A stretch of 64,000 bases of DNA from contig NZ_VIGW01000013.1 in the NCBI RefSeq assembly GCF_007858435.1, forward strand, positions 1 to 64,000, given 5' to 3'. This document shows positions 1 to 11,251 of this stretch, one piece after another. A model generated the notes under the pieces. That model ran no database searches. It worked only from the letters and a program-made list of their open reading frames with translations, and had not been told where the DNA came from. Each line of letters opens with the position of its first letter. Within the stretch, counting starts at the first letter, position 1. Both the position numbers and the translations under genes were made by a program. The stretch is from Tsukamurella asaccharolytica (GTDB lineage Bacteria; Actinomycetota; Actinomycetes; Mycobacteriales; Mycobacteriaceae).

Positions 1-1074
1 GGGCGCGCAGTCGCTCACCGTGGTGGGCAGCGGCGTGCCCCCGGGACCGCGTGCCGCGCTCGCCGCCGACGGGGCCACCGAGGGCCGCTGGGAGGTCGTC
101 GCCCCCGCGGCCGGACCGGCCGGCGACGGCTGCGCTTGTCCGGACGGGGCCACCGTGCCGGACGGGGCCACCGCGCCGGACGGGGACGCCGGCCCCGACG
201 GCCCACCGGGGCGGGACGGCGCGCCGCCGGGCGTCCCGCACCCGACGACGACCACCGTGCCGGGCGGCAGCGGCTTGGGCAGTGTGGGCGGTGGGGCGAC
301 GGGCGCGCTCATGTCGGGGATGCCGCCGACGGGGATCGCCCGGTCGCGATAGGCCTTCGACCAGGCCACGACGTTGTCGACGTAGGCCTTCGACTGGTTG
401 TAGGCGAACACCGCGACCCGCTGGGCCGCCTCGGACTGCAGCCCCGACGCGCTGGAGCAGAGGTAGCGGGCAGCGCCGTACGCGGCGTCGCGGAGGTTGT
501 TGACGTCGGCCTTCCCGTCGCCGGAGTTGTCCCCGCCGAACAGCGACCACGTGGTGGTGAGGAACTGCATCGGGCCGAGGGCGCGGGCGAAGCCGTCGCC
601 GTCGCGGATCACCGCGTTGCCCGCGAGCGAGCCGTCGAGGACCGGGCCCTGGATCGGGGTGAGCGTGTCGCCGGCGGCGTTGACGTTGCCGCCGTCCGCG
701 TGCCCCGACTCGATCCGGCCGATCGCCGCGACGAGGTTCCACTCGATGCCGCAGCCCGGCGCCTCGAGCGCCATCCGGTCGGCGGCGGCGCGGTAGGCGG
801 CGAACGCGGCACCGGGGATTCCGAGCGGGCCGGGCGCCACCTTGACGGCCTCCGGGCGCGGCGGGATCGGCACGTGCCGCGGCGCGGGTGCTACCGGTGC
901 GTCCGACGGTGCCGGCGGACGCAGGTCCGCGAGGCCGATCGCGGCCTGGGCGACGAGTTCGGGGCCGGGGGAGCGGTGCGCGACGGGGGTGCCGGGGGCG
1001 GTCGTGTCCGCCACCGCGACGCCGAGCAGCAGCGCCGCGGCGCCGGCAGCGGCGGTGGCCCCGAGGATCCGCAC
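1..1074 (-). CDS. Secreted lytic transglycosylase, C-terminus beyond window
   Basis: A peptidoglycan-cleaving lytic transglycosylase of the SLT/MltB-like type, acting outside the membrane. I chose the GTG at 1074 because GGGAGG sits just upstream and a hydrophobic Ala/Leu signal segment (residues 3-22) follows. The catalytic domain spans about residues 85-240. The likely catalytic Glu is E122 in AIGRIESGH, followed by LGPMQFLTTTW and AAYGAARYLC, typical of this fold. From about residue 255 the protein becomes a Pro/Ala/Gly/Ser-rich tail that is still open at base 1, so the protein exceeds 358 residues. It lies just downstream of tmk on the same strand. The family is clear; the exact enzyme subtype is not. 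Confidence 0.8.
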   Translation of the reverse strand, partial: MRILGATAAAGAAALLLGVAVADTTAPGTPVAHRSPGPELVAQAAIGLADLRPPAPSDAPVAPAPRHVPIPPRPEAVKVAPGPLGIPGAAFAAYRAAADRMALEAPGCGIEWNLVAAIGRIESGHADGGNVNAAGDTLTPIQGPVLDGSLAGNAVIRDGDGFARALGPMQFLTTTWSLFGGDNSGDGKADVNNLRDAAYGAARYLCSSASGLQSEAAQRVAVFAYNQSKAYVDNVVAWSKAYRDRAIPVGGIPDMSAPVAPPPTLPKPLPPGTVVVVGCGTPGGAPSRPGGPSGPASPSGAVAPSGTVAPSGQAQPSPAGPAAGATTSQRPSVAPSAASAARGPGGTPLPTTVSDCAP

Positions 1075-1174
1075 GATCGTCCCTCCCTGCTACTGGCGAG
1101 TCACTTTCGTGGCGCACGTTACTGCGCCACAGCACCGGTGCGGGTGGGACTTCAGTGAATAACAGGCCTGTTCT

Positions 1175-1813
1175 TCAGGAAAGGGCTGCGATCGCGTCGG
1201 CGAGCAGCTCCGGGGCGTCGTCGACGCCGTGCACCCGCCACGGCGACACCCAGCCCGCCGCCGCCAGCCCGCTGTAGACCGCGCCGGTGCGGAGCTGGAG
1301 GCCGCCGTCGCGCTCGTAGGCGTCCCGCTCGCGGGCGGCGTCGCCGGCCTCGCGGGACCGCGCGCGCTCGGCGGCGACGTCCACCGGCACGTCGAGGTAG
1401 ACCTGCAGATCGGGCACCGGGAGCCCGAACCGGCCGAATTCGAGCTCGCGCACCCACGCCGCCACCGCACCGTCGGCGCCCTCGCCCAGGCGGGCCGCGC
1501 TGTACGCGGCCGAGGAGGCGGCGTACCGGTCCAGCAGCACCACGTCGTGGGCGGCCAGGGCGGCGCGGATCTCCGGCGCCGCGGCCTGCCGGTCGAAGGC
1601 GAACAGCAGTGCCATGCCGTACACGGAGTCCGCGACGTCGCCGTTTCCGCCGCGCAGCGCTTCGGCGGCCAGGTCGGCGAACTGCGTGCCGTACCGGGGG
1701 AAGGCGAGCGCGGTCACCGTCAGCCCGCCGCCGGTGAGCCGCGCCGTGACCGCCCGCGTGAGCGTGTTCTTGCCGGCCCCGTCGAGGCCCTCGATCGCGA
1801 CGAGTCGTCCCAT
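1175..1813 (-). CDS. tmk: Thymidylate kinase
   Basis: Phosphorylates dTMP to dTDP in dTTP synthesis, in the cytoplasm. The 212-residue protein begins MGRLVAIEGLDGAGKNTLTR, which carries the P-loop. LDRYAAS supplies the DR(Y/H) nucleotide-binding element. The length matches the actinobacterial enzyme (about 214 residues). There is no Shine-Dalgarno sequence in front of the ATG. A TACGAT -10 element lies 7 bases upstream, which suggests a leaderless mRNA. It is divergent from mtrA, as in M. tuberculosis (Rv3247c/Rv3246c, from memory). Longer upstream starts would run through mtrA and are rejected. Confidence 0.93.
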   Translation of the reverse strand: MGRLVAIEGLDGAGKNTLTRAVTARLTGGGLTVTALAFPRYGTQFADLAAEALRGGNGDVADSVYGMALLFAFDRQAAAPEIRAALAAHDVVLLDRYAASSAAYSAARLGEGADGAVAAWVRELEFGRFGLPVPDLQVYLDVPVDVAAERARSREAGDAARERDAYERDGGLQLRTGAVYSGLAAAGWVSPWRVHGVDDAPELLADAIAALS

Positions 1814-1820
1814 GGGGAGG

Positions 1821-1830
1821 ATCGTAAGGT
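1821..1830. promoter_or_regulatory. Overlapping divergent -10 elements of tmk and mtrA
   Basis: On the minus strand TACGAT (1826-1821) lies 7 bases before the tmk ATG, which fits a leaderless start. On the plus strand TAAGGT (1825-1830) lies about 36 bases before the mtrA start. The two hexamers share two bases, so polymerase could probably occupy only one direction at a time. This is inferred from position and the TAnnnT pattern only. Confidence 0.4.
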
Positions 1831-1865
1831 GTCGTGCGAGCGGGAACGCCGCCAGCAGTGCCACT

Positions 1866-2552
1866 ATGGACAGCATGAAACCCCGCATCCTGGTGATCGA
1901 CGACGATCCCGCGCTGGCGGAGATGCTCTCCATCGTCCTGCGCAATGAGGGCTTCGACTCGATGGTGGTCGGCGACGGCACGCAGGCGCTGAGTGCGGCC
2001 CGCGAGTTCCGGCCCGACCTCGTGCTGCTCGACCTCATGCTCCCGGGCATGAACGGCATCGACGTGTGCCGCGTGCTGCGCGCCGATTCGTCGGTGCCGA
2101 TCGTGATGCTGACGGCGAAGGCCGACACGGTCGACGTGGTGCTGGGCCTGGAGTCCGGCGCCGACGACTACGTGATCAAGCCCTTCAAGCCCAAGGAGCT
2201 CGTCGCGCGCGTGCGGGCCCGGTTGCGCCGCACCGACGAGGAGCCCAGCGAACTGCTGTCGATCGGCAACGTCGTCATCGACGTCCCGGCGCACAAGGTG
2301 ACCCGCGACGGCGAGGTCGTCGCGCTCACGCCCACCGAGTTCGACCTGTTGGTCACCATGGCCCGCAAGCCGCGCCAGGTGTTCACCCGCGACGTACTGC
2401 TCGAGCAGGTGTGGGGTTACCGGCACCCGGCGGACACGCGCCTGGTGAACGTCCACATCCAGCGGCTGCGCGCGAAGATCGAGAAGGACCCGGAGAACCC
2501 GGAGATCGTGCTCACGCTGCGCGGTGTCGGCTACAAGGCGGGGCCGGCGTGA
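1866..2552 (+). CDS. mtrA: Response regulator MtrA
   Basis: OmpR/PhoB-type response regulator that controls cell-wall and cell-division genes, the partner of MtrB. The receiver domain covers about residues 1-120, with acidic residues near 12-14, phospho-acceptor D56 in [11 protein letters not shown]83 and K105. The winged-helix DNA-binding domain follows, ending [13 protein letters not shown] and [10 protein letters not shown] took the ATG at 1866 (MDSMKPRIL) because it gives 228 residues, the length of the M. tuberculosis protein, whose N-terminus is similar. An internal ATG at 1875 is the alternative. It is the first gene of mtrA-mtrB-lpqB. Confidence 0.96.
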   Translation: MDSMKPRILVIDDDPALAEMLSIVLRNEGFDSMVVGDGTQALSAAREFRPDLVLLDLMLPGMNGIDVCRVLRADSSVPIVMLTAKADTVDVVLGLESGADDYVIKPFKPKELVARVRARLRRTDEEPSELLSIGNVVIDVPAHKVTRDGEVVALTPTEFDLLVTMARKPRQVFTRDVLLEQVWGYRHPADTRLVNVHIQRLRAKIEKDPENPEIVLTLRGVGYKAGPA

Positions 2553-2568
2553 GCGGGCCGATCGGATC

Positions 2569-4257
2569 GTGATCGACCGGGCCGGGGCGGCCCGGCTGGC
2601 GGATCGGGCGCGCGAGGCGTGGCACGCGGTCCGCACGGACCCCGCGGTCGTGGTGCGCGACGGTGTGCGGTACGCCGGAATGGGGCTGTCGTACGCGGGC
2701 CAGGTGTGGCGCCGCTCGCTGCAGCTGCGCGTGGTCACGCAGACCCTGGTGCTCAGCCTGACGGTGCTGCTCCTGCTGGGCTTCGTGCTCACCTCGCAGA
2801 TCGCGAACCAGCTGATCGACGCGAAACTGACCGCGGGCAAGGAGGAGACCGCCCGCGTCAAACAGAGCGTCGAGCTCTCGCTCAGCCGCGCCGAGACCCG
2901 CACGGAGGGCGTGGAGGCGATGCTCCGCGGCATCCGCGGGAGCCTGGTCAGCCAGGGCCTCGACGTGGGCCCGACGGCCGCGCGGTCCGGCAACTACGAC
3001 CCCGTGCTGATCGTGCCGCACGGCGCCGGCCGGCCGCCGATCGTGATCGGCAGCGAGAGTGAGGTCCCGCAGTCGCTGCAGAACTTCGTCCGCGGCGGCC
3101 AGACCGCGTCTCAGCACGCGACGGTCACCGACAGCACCGGCCGGTACGGCAAGGTGCTGGTGATCGGGACGCCCGTGCAGTCGACGATCGCGGGCCTCGA
3201 GCTGTACCTGGTGTTCCCGCTCACCCAGGAGGAGACCACCCTCAGCCTGATGCAGGGCACGCTCTACACGGGTGGCGCGGTCCTGCTGATCCTGCTCGCC
3301 GCGGTCAGCCTGCTCGTCGCGCGGCAGGTGGTGCTGCCCGTGCGGTCGGCGGCACGGATCGCGGTGCGCTTCGCCGAGGGACGGCTCAAGGAACGCATGC
3401 CGGTGCGCGGCGAGGACGACATCGCGCGCCTGGCGATGAGCTTCAACGACATGGCCGAGTCGCTGTCCAAGCAGATCAGCCAGCTCGAGGAGTTCGGCGA
3501 CCTTCAGCGGCAGTTCACCTCCGACGTCTCCCACGAGCTGCGGACCCCGCTGACCACGGTGCGGATGGCGGCCGACATGATCGCCGATTCCGCCGACGAG
3601 CTGGACCCCGGCCTGCGCCGCACCACTGAGCTGATGCAGAAGGAGCTCGACCGCTTCGAGACGCTGCTCGCCGAGTTGCTGGAGATCTCCCGGCACGACG
3701 CGGGCGTCGCGGAGCTGCACGCCGAGCAGATCGACATCGAGGTGCCGATCGCGTCCGCGATGGCCACCGTGCGGCACCTCGCGGAGCAGTCCGAGACCGA
3801 GCTGATCCTCGACATGCCCGACGAGCCGGTCATCGTCGAGGCCGACACGCGGCGCGTCGAGCGGGTGCTGCGCAACCTGCTGGCCAATGCCATCGACCAC
3901 AGCGAGGGCAAGCCCGTGATCCTCACCATGCGCGCCGACGACGAGGCCGTGGCCATCACGGTCCGCGACTACGGCGTGGGTCTGCGGCCGGGCGAGGAGA
4001 AGCTGGTCTTCAACCGGTTCTGGCGCTCGGACCCGTCGCGGGTGCGGCGCTCCGGGGGCACCGGGCTGGGCCTGGCGATCAGCATCGAGGACGCGCGGCT
4101 GCACAGCGGGCGCCTCGAGGCGTGGGGCGATCCCGGCAACGGCTCGTGCTTCCGGCTCACCCTGCCCCGCGAGCGCGGGGGGCGGGTCACCATCAGCCCC
4201 CTGCCCCTGAAGTCGATGACGCGGCGCGGCCCGGACGGGGGTTCCGACGATGCCTAG
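2569..4257 (+). CDS. mtrB: Sensor histidine kinase MtrB
   Basis: Membrane histidine kinase that phosphorylates MtrA. It has two transmembrane helices (about residues 50-70 and 235-258) flanking an extracellular sensor region. A HAMP domain follows, then the HisKA box [13 protein letters not shown] with H322, an N box ([11 protein letters not shown]), G1 DYGVGL and G2 GGTGLGLAI. The start is uncertain: GTG at 2569 leaves a 16-base gap after mtrA, while GTG at 2524 overlaps mtrA by 29 bases and adds 15 residues. Neither has a strong ribosome-binding site. Its end overlaps lpqB by 8 bases, so the three genes form one operon. Confidence 0.94.
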   Translation: MIDRAGAARLADRAREAWHAVRTDPAVVVRDGVRYAGMGLSYAGQVWRRSLQLRVVTQTLVLSLTVLLLLGFVLTSQIANQLIDAKLTAGKEETARVKQSVELSLSRAETRTEGVEAMLRGIRGSLVSQGLDVGPTAARSGNYDPVLIVPHGAGRPPIVIGSESEVPQSLQNFVRGGQTASQHATVTDSTGRYGKVLVIGTPVQSTIAGLELYLVFPLTQEETTLSLMQGTLYTGGAVLLILLAAVSLLVARQVVLPVRSAARIAVRFAEGRLKERMPVRGEDDIARLAMSFNDMAESLSKQISQLEEFGDLQRQFTSDVSHELRTPLTTVRMAADMIADSADELDPGLRRTTELMQKELDRFETLLAELLEISRHDAGVAELHAEQIDIEVPIASAMATVRHLAEQSETELILDMPDEPVIVEADTRRVERVLRNLLANAIDHSEGKPVILTMRADDEAVAITVRDYGVGLRPGEEKLVFNRFWRSDPSRVRRSGGTGLGLAISIEDARLHSGRLEAWGDPGNGSCFRLTLPRERGGRVTISPLPLKSMTRRGPDGGSDDA

Positions 4258-6055
4258 GACGATCCGCACGCTGCGCGCCACCGCGACGAAGGTCCTGGCG
4301 ATCGTGCTCGCCGCGCTCATCGCGCTGACCGGCTGCGCCACGATCCCCGAGTCCACGAGCCCGCGTGTCATCGGCGACCTGGGCGGCGAGTCGCCGGAGC
4401 CCGACAAGGGCCTGGCGCCGCGCCGCGATTCGCAGCCCGAGGTGATCGTCCGCGACTTCCTCAAGGCGAACGCGGTGGCCGACGGCAACTACGCCGCCTC
4501 CCGGACGTTCCTCACGCCCAATGCGAACTGGCAGGTGCCCCAGCAGGCCGTCGTGGTCAAGGACATCGACGTGCTGCCCACCGAGCGCACCGCGAACTTC
4601 CTGAAGGCGACGATCCGCGCGCAGGCCACGGGCTTCCTCGGCGCCGACGGGACCTTCGAGCCGGCGGGCCAGTCGATCACGCAGAACGTGCAGCTCGTGC
4701 AGGTCGACGGGCAGTGGCGCGTGCAGGGCCTCAGCTCGGTCGGCGACACCCCGATGCTGGTCATCGACACCGATCAGTTCCGCACCGTCTACCGCCGGTA
4801 CCTGCTGTACTTCCCGGACCCGACGGGCCGCACCCTGGTGCCGGACGCGCGGTGGCTGGCCGGCCCGCGCTCCAAGCTGGCCGCCGACCTGCTGCTGCAG
4901 CTGGTCCGCGGCCCGCGCGCGGCGCTGGCGGACGCCGTCTTCAACCCCTTCGGGACGAACGCCGCGGTCCGCGGCGCGGTCACGAACACGCGGGGCGATC
5001 AGCGCGATCCGGGCGTCGGCTTCGCGGGGGTGCGGGTGGATCTGACCGGCCTGCCGCGGATCGAGCCCGATGTGGCGCGGCTCATCGCCGGCCAGATCGT
5101 GTGGACCCTCGCCGGGGCCGACGTCCAGGGACCGTACGTGATCACCGTCGACGGCTCCCCGCTCGATGACCGGCACCAGGCCGGCTGGAATCCGAACGAC
5201 GTCGCCTCGATCAGCCCGAACGCCTCGTCGGACCTCGCGGTCGGCCTGCACGCGGTGCTCGACGGCAAGTTCGTGAAGGTCACCGGCAACCAGGTCACCG
5301 ACGTCGCGGGCCCGCTCGGGTCGTCGACGTCGATCCGCTCCATCGGGCTGTCGTGGTCGGGGCGACAGGTGGCGGCGGTGCTCGACGCGGGCCCCCGCGG
5401 CGGTCCCGCGACGACGCTCGCGGTCGCCCCGTACGGCGGCGTCCCCACCCAGGTGCTCACGGCCGGGTCGATGACGCGGCCATCGTGGACGCCCGACGAT
5501 TCCGGGGTCTGGACGGTGCTGGACGGGACGCGCGTGGTCCGGGTACGGCAGGACCAGACCACGGGCGAGATCTCGACCGTCGACGTGGACGCGAGCGAGG
5601 TGGCGGCGGCCGCGCCCGGCGCCATCACCGAGCTTCGGCTCTCGCGCGACGGGGTGCGGGTCGCGCTCGTCGTGGGTGGGCGGGTGCTGATCGGCGTGGT
5701 GCAGACGGCGCCGAACGGGCGGATCAAGATCGCTCACCTCGCGTCGGTGGTCACGGACCGGGAGCTAGTGGCCTCGTCGGTCGACTGGCAGACCGGCGAC
5801 ACGATCTTCATCGGCCGCACCACCTCCGATTCGCCCGTGCTGTCCGTGCGCTACGACTCCGGCGAGGTCACCGCGGTGCCGAGCCGCAACCTGTCGCCGC
5901 CCGTCTACAACGTCGCGGTGTCGACCACCGCGGTGTACGCCACCGATTCGTCGGGCGTGTGGCAGATCGGCATCGGCCCCGATAGCGACGAGCAATACTG
6001 GAGCCAGGTGGATCGCCTGGCGGGGGGCCGGGCGAACCCGGTGCTGCCGGGCTAG
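4250..6055 (+). CDS. lpqB: Lipoprotein LpqB
   Basis: Membrane-anchored accessory lipoprotein of the MtrAB system, known in mycobacteria to interact with the MtrB sensor domain. The 601-residue protein starts with a basic segment and hydrophobic helix ending in the lipobox ALTG-C29. A GerMN-type domain occupies roughly residues 60-330. The C-terminal half has the repeats of a beta-propeller. It overlaps mtrB by 8 bases, which supports translational coupling. Length and order match Rv3244c. Confidence 0.93.
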   Translation: MPRTIRTLRATATKVLAIVLAALIALTGCATIPESTSPRVIGDLGGESPEPDKGLAPRRDSQPEVIVRDFLKANAVADGNYAASRTFLTPNANWQVPQQAVVVKDIDVLPTERTANFLKATIRAQATGFLGADGTFEPAGQSITQNVQLVQVDGQWRVQGLSSVGDTPMLVIDTDQFRTVYRRYLLYFPDPTGRTLVPDARWLAGPRSKLAADLLLQLVRGPRAALADAVFNPFGTNAAVRGAVTNTRGDQRDPGVGFAGVRVDLTGLPRIEPDVARLIAGQIVWTLAGADVQGPYVITVDGSPLDDRHQAGWNPNDVASISPNASSDLAVGLHAVLDGKFVKVTGNQVTDVAGPLGSSTSIRSIGLSWSGRQVAAVLDAGPRGGPATTLAVAPYGGVPTQVLTAGSMTRPSWTPDDSGVWTVLDGTRVVRVRQDQTTGEISTVDVDASEVAAAAPGAITELRLSRDGVRVALVVGGRVLIGVVQTAPNGRIKIAHLASVVTDRELVASSVDWQTGDTIFIGRTTSDSPVLSVRYDSGEVTAVPSRNLSPPVYNVAVSTTAVYATDSSGVWQIGIGPDSDEQYWSQVDRLAGGRANPVLPG

Positions 6056-6099
6056 ACCCCGGCGCTCCCGGGGCGGAACGCACCTGGAGCGGGGGAGTC

Positions 6100-6780
6100 G
6101 TGCGCGTCGTGCGGAGCGTCGTCCGCGGGGTGGCCGGCGGGGTCGACGACCTCGTCGAGCTGGCCGTGCCCCGCACCTGCGGCGGCTGCGGTTTCCCGCG
6201 CGTGCGCTGGTGCGCCCGCTGCGAGGCGGCCCTGCACGACGTCCCCGCGCTGATCCGGACCACGGTGCCGGTCGCGGTGCCCGTCTGGACACTGGGCCGG
6301 TACGACGGTGCGCGGCGCCGCGCCGTCCTGCAACTCAAGGAGCGTGGGCGGGGCGACCTCGCCGTCCCGCTCGGCCGGGCCCTCGCGCACGGGGTGCTGC
6401 GGCTGCGCGCCTGGGGCGAGGTCGACGGTCCGCTGATCCTGGTGCCCGCGCCCACCACCGCGTGGGCCGCCCGCCGCCGCGGCGGCGACGTGGTGACCGC
6501 GGTGTGCCGCGCCGCCGCCCGCACCGCGGAGCCGGTGTGCGCGGTGACCGTCGCGCCGGTCCTGCGGTCCGTGGGCGCCGCGGAGTCCGTCGGCCTGAGC
6601 GCGTCGGCCCGGGCCGCGAACGTGCGCGGCACCGTCCGCGTGCGGGGGCTGCCGCCCGCGGGCACCGTCGTGCTGGTGGACGACGTGGTGACCACTGGGG
6701 CCACCCTGGCGGAGTCCGTCGACGCCCTGGCCCGACGGGGCGTGACCGTCGCCGCCGCGATCACCGTGGCCGCGGCCTGA
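6100..6780 (+). CDS. ComF-family phosphoribosyltransferase-like protein
   Basis: ComF-family protein of the type I phosphoribosyltransferase fold. The N-terminus has a four-cysteine zinc site (C27, C30, C38, C41: CGGC...CARC). The C-terminus has the PRPP-binding signature VVLVDDVVTTGATL at about residues 189-202. The 226-residue length is normal. GTG at 6100 is preceded by GGGGGAG. It lies 44 bases after lpqB, probably on the same transcript. The family is linked to DNA uptake in competent bacteria, but its role in actinobacteria is not established. Confidence 0.87.
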   Translation: MRVVRSVVRGVAGGVDDLVELAVPRTCGGCGFPRVRWCARCEAALHDVPALIRTTVPVAVPVWTLGRYDGARRRAVLQLKERGRGDLAVPLGRALAHGVLRLRAWGEVDGPLILVPAPTTAWAARRRGGDVVTAVCRAAARTAEPVCAVTVAPVLRSVGAAESVGLSASARAANVRGTVRVRGLPPAGTVVLVDDVVTTGATLAESVDALARRGVTVAAAITVAAA

Positions 6781-6823
6781 CGCGGCGGTGAACTCGCAGT
6801 GACCAAATACTGGCGGGATCGGG

Positions 6824-6965
6824 GAACCGGGGCTATCTTCGGGGATACCTTTCCCGGTTCGAGAAAGAGGAGGTGATGACACACCCTCCTGGCGACGGGC
6901 AGTCCGCCCGTCGTTCGAATCTGAGCCTGCTCCCGCGCGCGCTGACCGCAGTGACGGACTGGTGA
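6824..6965 (+). promoter_or_regulatory. Structured hpf leader with ribosome-binding-site mimic
   Basis: Three stems can be drawn. The first is GAACCGGG (6824-6831) with CCCGGTTC (6853-6860). The second is AGGAGGTG (6868-6875) with CA-C-CCTCCT (6882-6890), one bulged C and loop ATGACA. The third is CGACGGGC (6893-6900) with GCCCGTCG (6906-6913). The stretch AGAAAGAGGAGGTGATG closely mimics the complement of the 16S rRNA 3' end, and it is locked in the second stem with an ATG in the loop. The gene downstream encodes a ribosome-inactivating factor, so control by ribosome availability is an attractive inference. Confidence 0.45.
6876..6965 (+). CDS. Possible 29-residue leader peptide upstream of hpf
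   Basis: A short frame starts at the ATG in the loop of the second leader hairpin and ends with TGA at 6963-6965, 45 bases before hpf. The peptide begins MTHPPGDGQSARRSN and ends LTAVTDW. AGGAGG lies only 2 bases from the ATG, closer than optimal, but the wider region pairs strongly with the anti-Shine-Dalgarno sequence. No known protein is recognised. It may be a regulatory leader peptide, or the frame may be incidental to a ribosome-binding RNA element. Confidence 0.3.
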   Translation: MTHPPGDGQSARRSNLSLLPRALTAVTDW

Positions 6966-7010
6966 TCCGTTCTAGCGCAAGGGATCCGGCGCTGCCCTGA
7001 AAGGTTCCAC

Positions 7011-7736
7011 ATGACCCTTCTGTCCCCGCGCGACACGAATCGCGCCCACGCGACCCCCAACGTCGAGGTCGACCCCTTCCGCGAACCCGGTCACGTCACT
7101 GACGAGCGCGACAAGGAATACCTCACTCCCAACGCCCCGGTGGCCATCGACGGCCGCAACGTGGAGGTGCCCGAGCACTTCCGCGTCTACCTGGGAGACA
7201 AGCTGGCGCGGCTCGAGAAGTTCCGTTCCACCATCACCCTGTTCGAGGTCAGCCTCTTCCACGAGCCCAACCCGCGGCAGTCCAAGCAGTGCCAGCGACT
7301 GGAGCTGACGGTGCGCGGCAAGGGCGGCGTCGCCCGCGCCGAGGCGGCGGCGGAGAACTTCTACGCCGCGTTCGAGACCGCCCTCTCGCGCCTGCAGAGC
7401 CGCCTGCGTAAGGCCGCGGACCGCAAGAAGGTGCACTACGGCAACCGCACTCCGGTCTCCGTCGCGGAGGCGACGGCACCGTCGGCCCTGCCCGATGCGC
7501 AAGCCGCGGCGGAGGTGGACGACGATCCGTACGCCGCTCTCGTCGAGGACCACTTGCCCGGCCAGATCGTCCGCATCAAGGATCACCCGGGCACGCCGAT
7601 GACGGTCGATGACGCTCTGTCGCAGATGGAACTGGTCGGTCACGACTTCTTCCTGTTCTTCGACAAGGAGACCGAGAGGCCGTCCGTGGTGTACCGCCGG
7701 AAGGCGTTCGACTACGGCCTGCTCCGCCTGACCTGA
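7011..7736 (+). CDS. hpf: Ribosome hibernation promoting factor, long form
   Basis: Binds 30S subunits and, in the long form, joins 70S ribosomes into inactive 100S dimers in stationary phase or hypoxia. The 241-residue protein has an N-terminal ribosome-binding domain (about residues 40-145, from PVAIDGRNVEVPEHFR). An Ala-rich linker follows, then the C-terminal dimerisation domain (about 175-238, with VRIKDHPGTPMTVDDALSQM and FFLFFDKETERPSVVYRRK). ATG at 7011 follows AAAGG. It sits between comF and secA, as Rv3241c does. The leader upstream suggests post-transcriptional control. Confidence 0.94.
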   Translation: MTLLSPRDTNRAHATPNVEVDPFREPGHVTDERDKEYLTPNAPVAIDGRNVEVPEHFRVYLGDKLARLEKFRSTITLFEVSLFHEPNPRQSKQCQRLELTVRGKGGVARAEAAAENFYAAFETALSRLQSRLRKAADRKKVHYGNRTPVSVAEATAPSALPDAQAAAEVDDDPYAALVEDHLPGQIVRIKDHPGTPMTVDDALSQMELVGHDFFLFFDKETERPSVVYRRKAFDYGLLRLT

Positions 7737-7753
7737 CGTTTCGCCTACCATGG

Positions 7754-7787
7754 ATCCCGGCCGCCGCCGAGGCGGCCGGGATTCTTA
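7754..7787 (+). terminator. Rho-independent terminator after hpf
   Basis: ATCCCGGCCGCC (7754-7765) pairs perfectly over 12 bases with GGCGGCCGGGAT (7771-7782), with a 5-base loop. The short T-containing run TCTTA follows. It lies between hpf and secA and probably separates their transcripts. Confidence 0.75.
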
Positions 7788-7815
7788 GCTGTGTTCACGG
7801 GATTGGGGTTTCTCA

Positions 7816-10566
<2,751 letters not shown>

Positions 10567-10580
10567 CCGCGCGACCTCCG

Positions 10581-11159
10581 TCACGCCGCAGTCGTGAACG
10601 CGACCCACTGCCACCGTCCGGCCGCGGCCTCGACCCGTCCGGCCGCGGCGAGCACGCGCTCGCCGCGGGTGTAGGTCAGGAAGATCTCGGCGCCCACCTC
10701 CGGTTCGCGTGGGCGCCGGCGGCGCCGCTGCACCAGGGCGCGCGGCGTCCCGACGTGCACGTTCCCCCATCCCGAGACGGTGCCCGCCGGCCCCGTCTCC
10801 GCCAGGGTCCGCAGCACGTCCACGACGGTCACCGTGGCGATCGCCGTCAGGTGCTTCGCGGGCCGGCGCCGGTCCAGCACCTCGAACACGGGCCGCAGCG
10901 TCGAGAGCACGAACCGGTGCGCGTCGGGGTGTACCGCGGCCACGGGCCCGGGCAGCGGAATCGGCTCCGGTGGCGCCGGTTCCGACGGTGTCGGCAGCGG
11001 CTCCGCCGTCCGAACCGCCCGCGCGTGCGCCAGCGGCCGCGCCGGCGGTTCCGCGTCCGGCGCGCGCAGCACCACGAAGCCCGATTCCGGTGTGTGCGAC
11101 GCGCGGGATCGTGCCCCGTCGGCCGCGAGAATGATCGCCCCCATACTGATTAGACGCAT
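10581..11159 (-). CDS. Rv3235-family protein of unknown function
   Basis: A 192-residue Ala/Arg/Pro-rich protein that converges on secA with a 14-base gap. The N-terminal third is low-complexity and proline-rich. The C-terminal half (about residues 80-192) is ordered: RFVLSTLRPVFEVLDRRRPA, then a basic run QRRRRRPREP, then AGRWQWVAFTTA. This pattern and position match the Rv3235 family (DUF6459), which is short, without enzymatic motifs and of unknown role. ATG at 11159 or 11144 could start it; neither has a clear ribosome-binding site. Confidence 0.7.
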   Translation of the reverse strand: MRLISMGAIILAADGARSRASHTPESGFVVLRAPDAEPPARPLAHARAVRTAEPLPTPSEPAPPEPIPLPGPVAAVHPDAHRFVLSTLRPVFEVLDRRRPAKHLTAIATVTVVDVLRTLAETGPAGTVSGWGNVHVGTPRALVQRRRRRPREPEVGAEIFLTYTRGERVLAAAGRVEAAAGRWQWVAFTTAA

Positions 11160-11251
11160 CAGGAAGGCGTTCGGATCCCACCAACTCGGACCGGGTCCGA
11201 TCCGCCGATCCCGTATGCTGGCGCCGACGATCGGTCGTGGGGGAGGTGCAC

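Noticed and set aside
6824-6860. GGAAC in the hpf leader as a SigH/SigE promoter
   Set aside because: No GTT is found 16-20 bases downstream; the segment fits a hairpin arm better.
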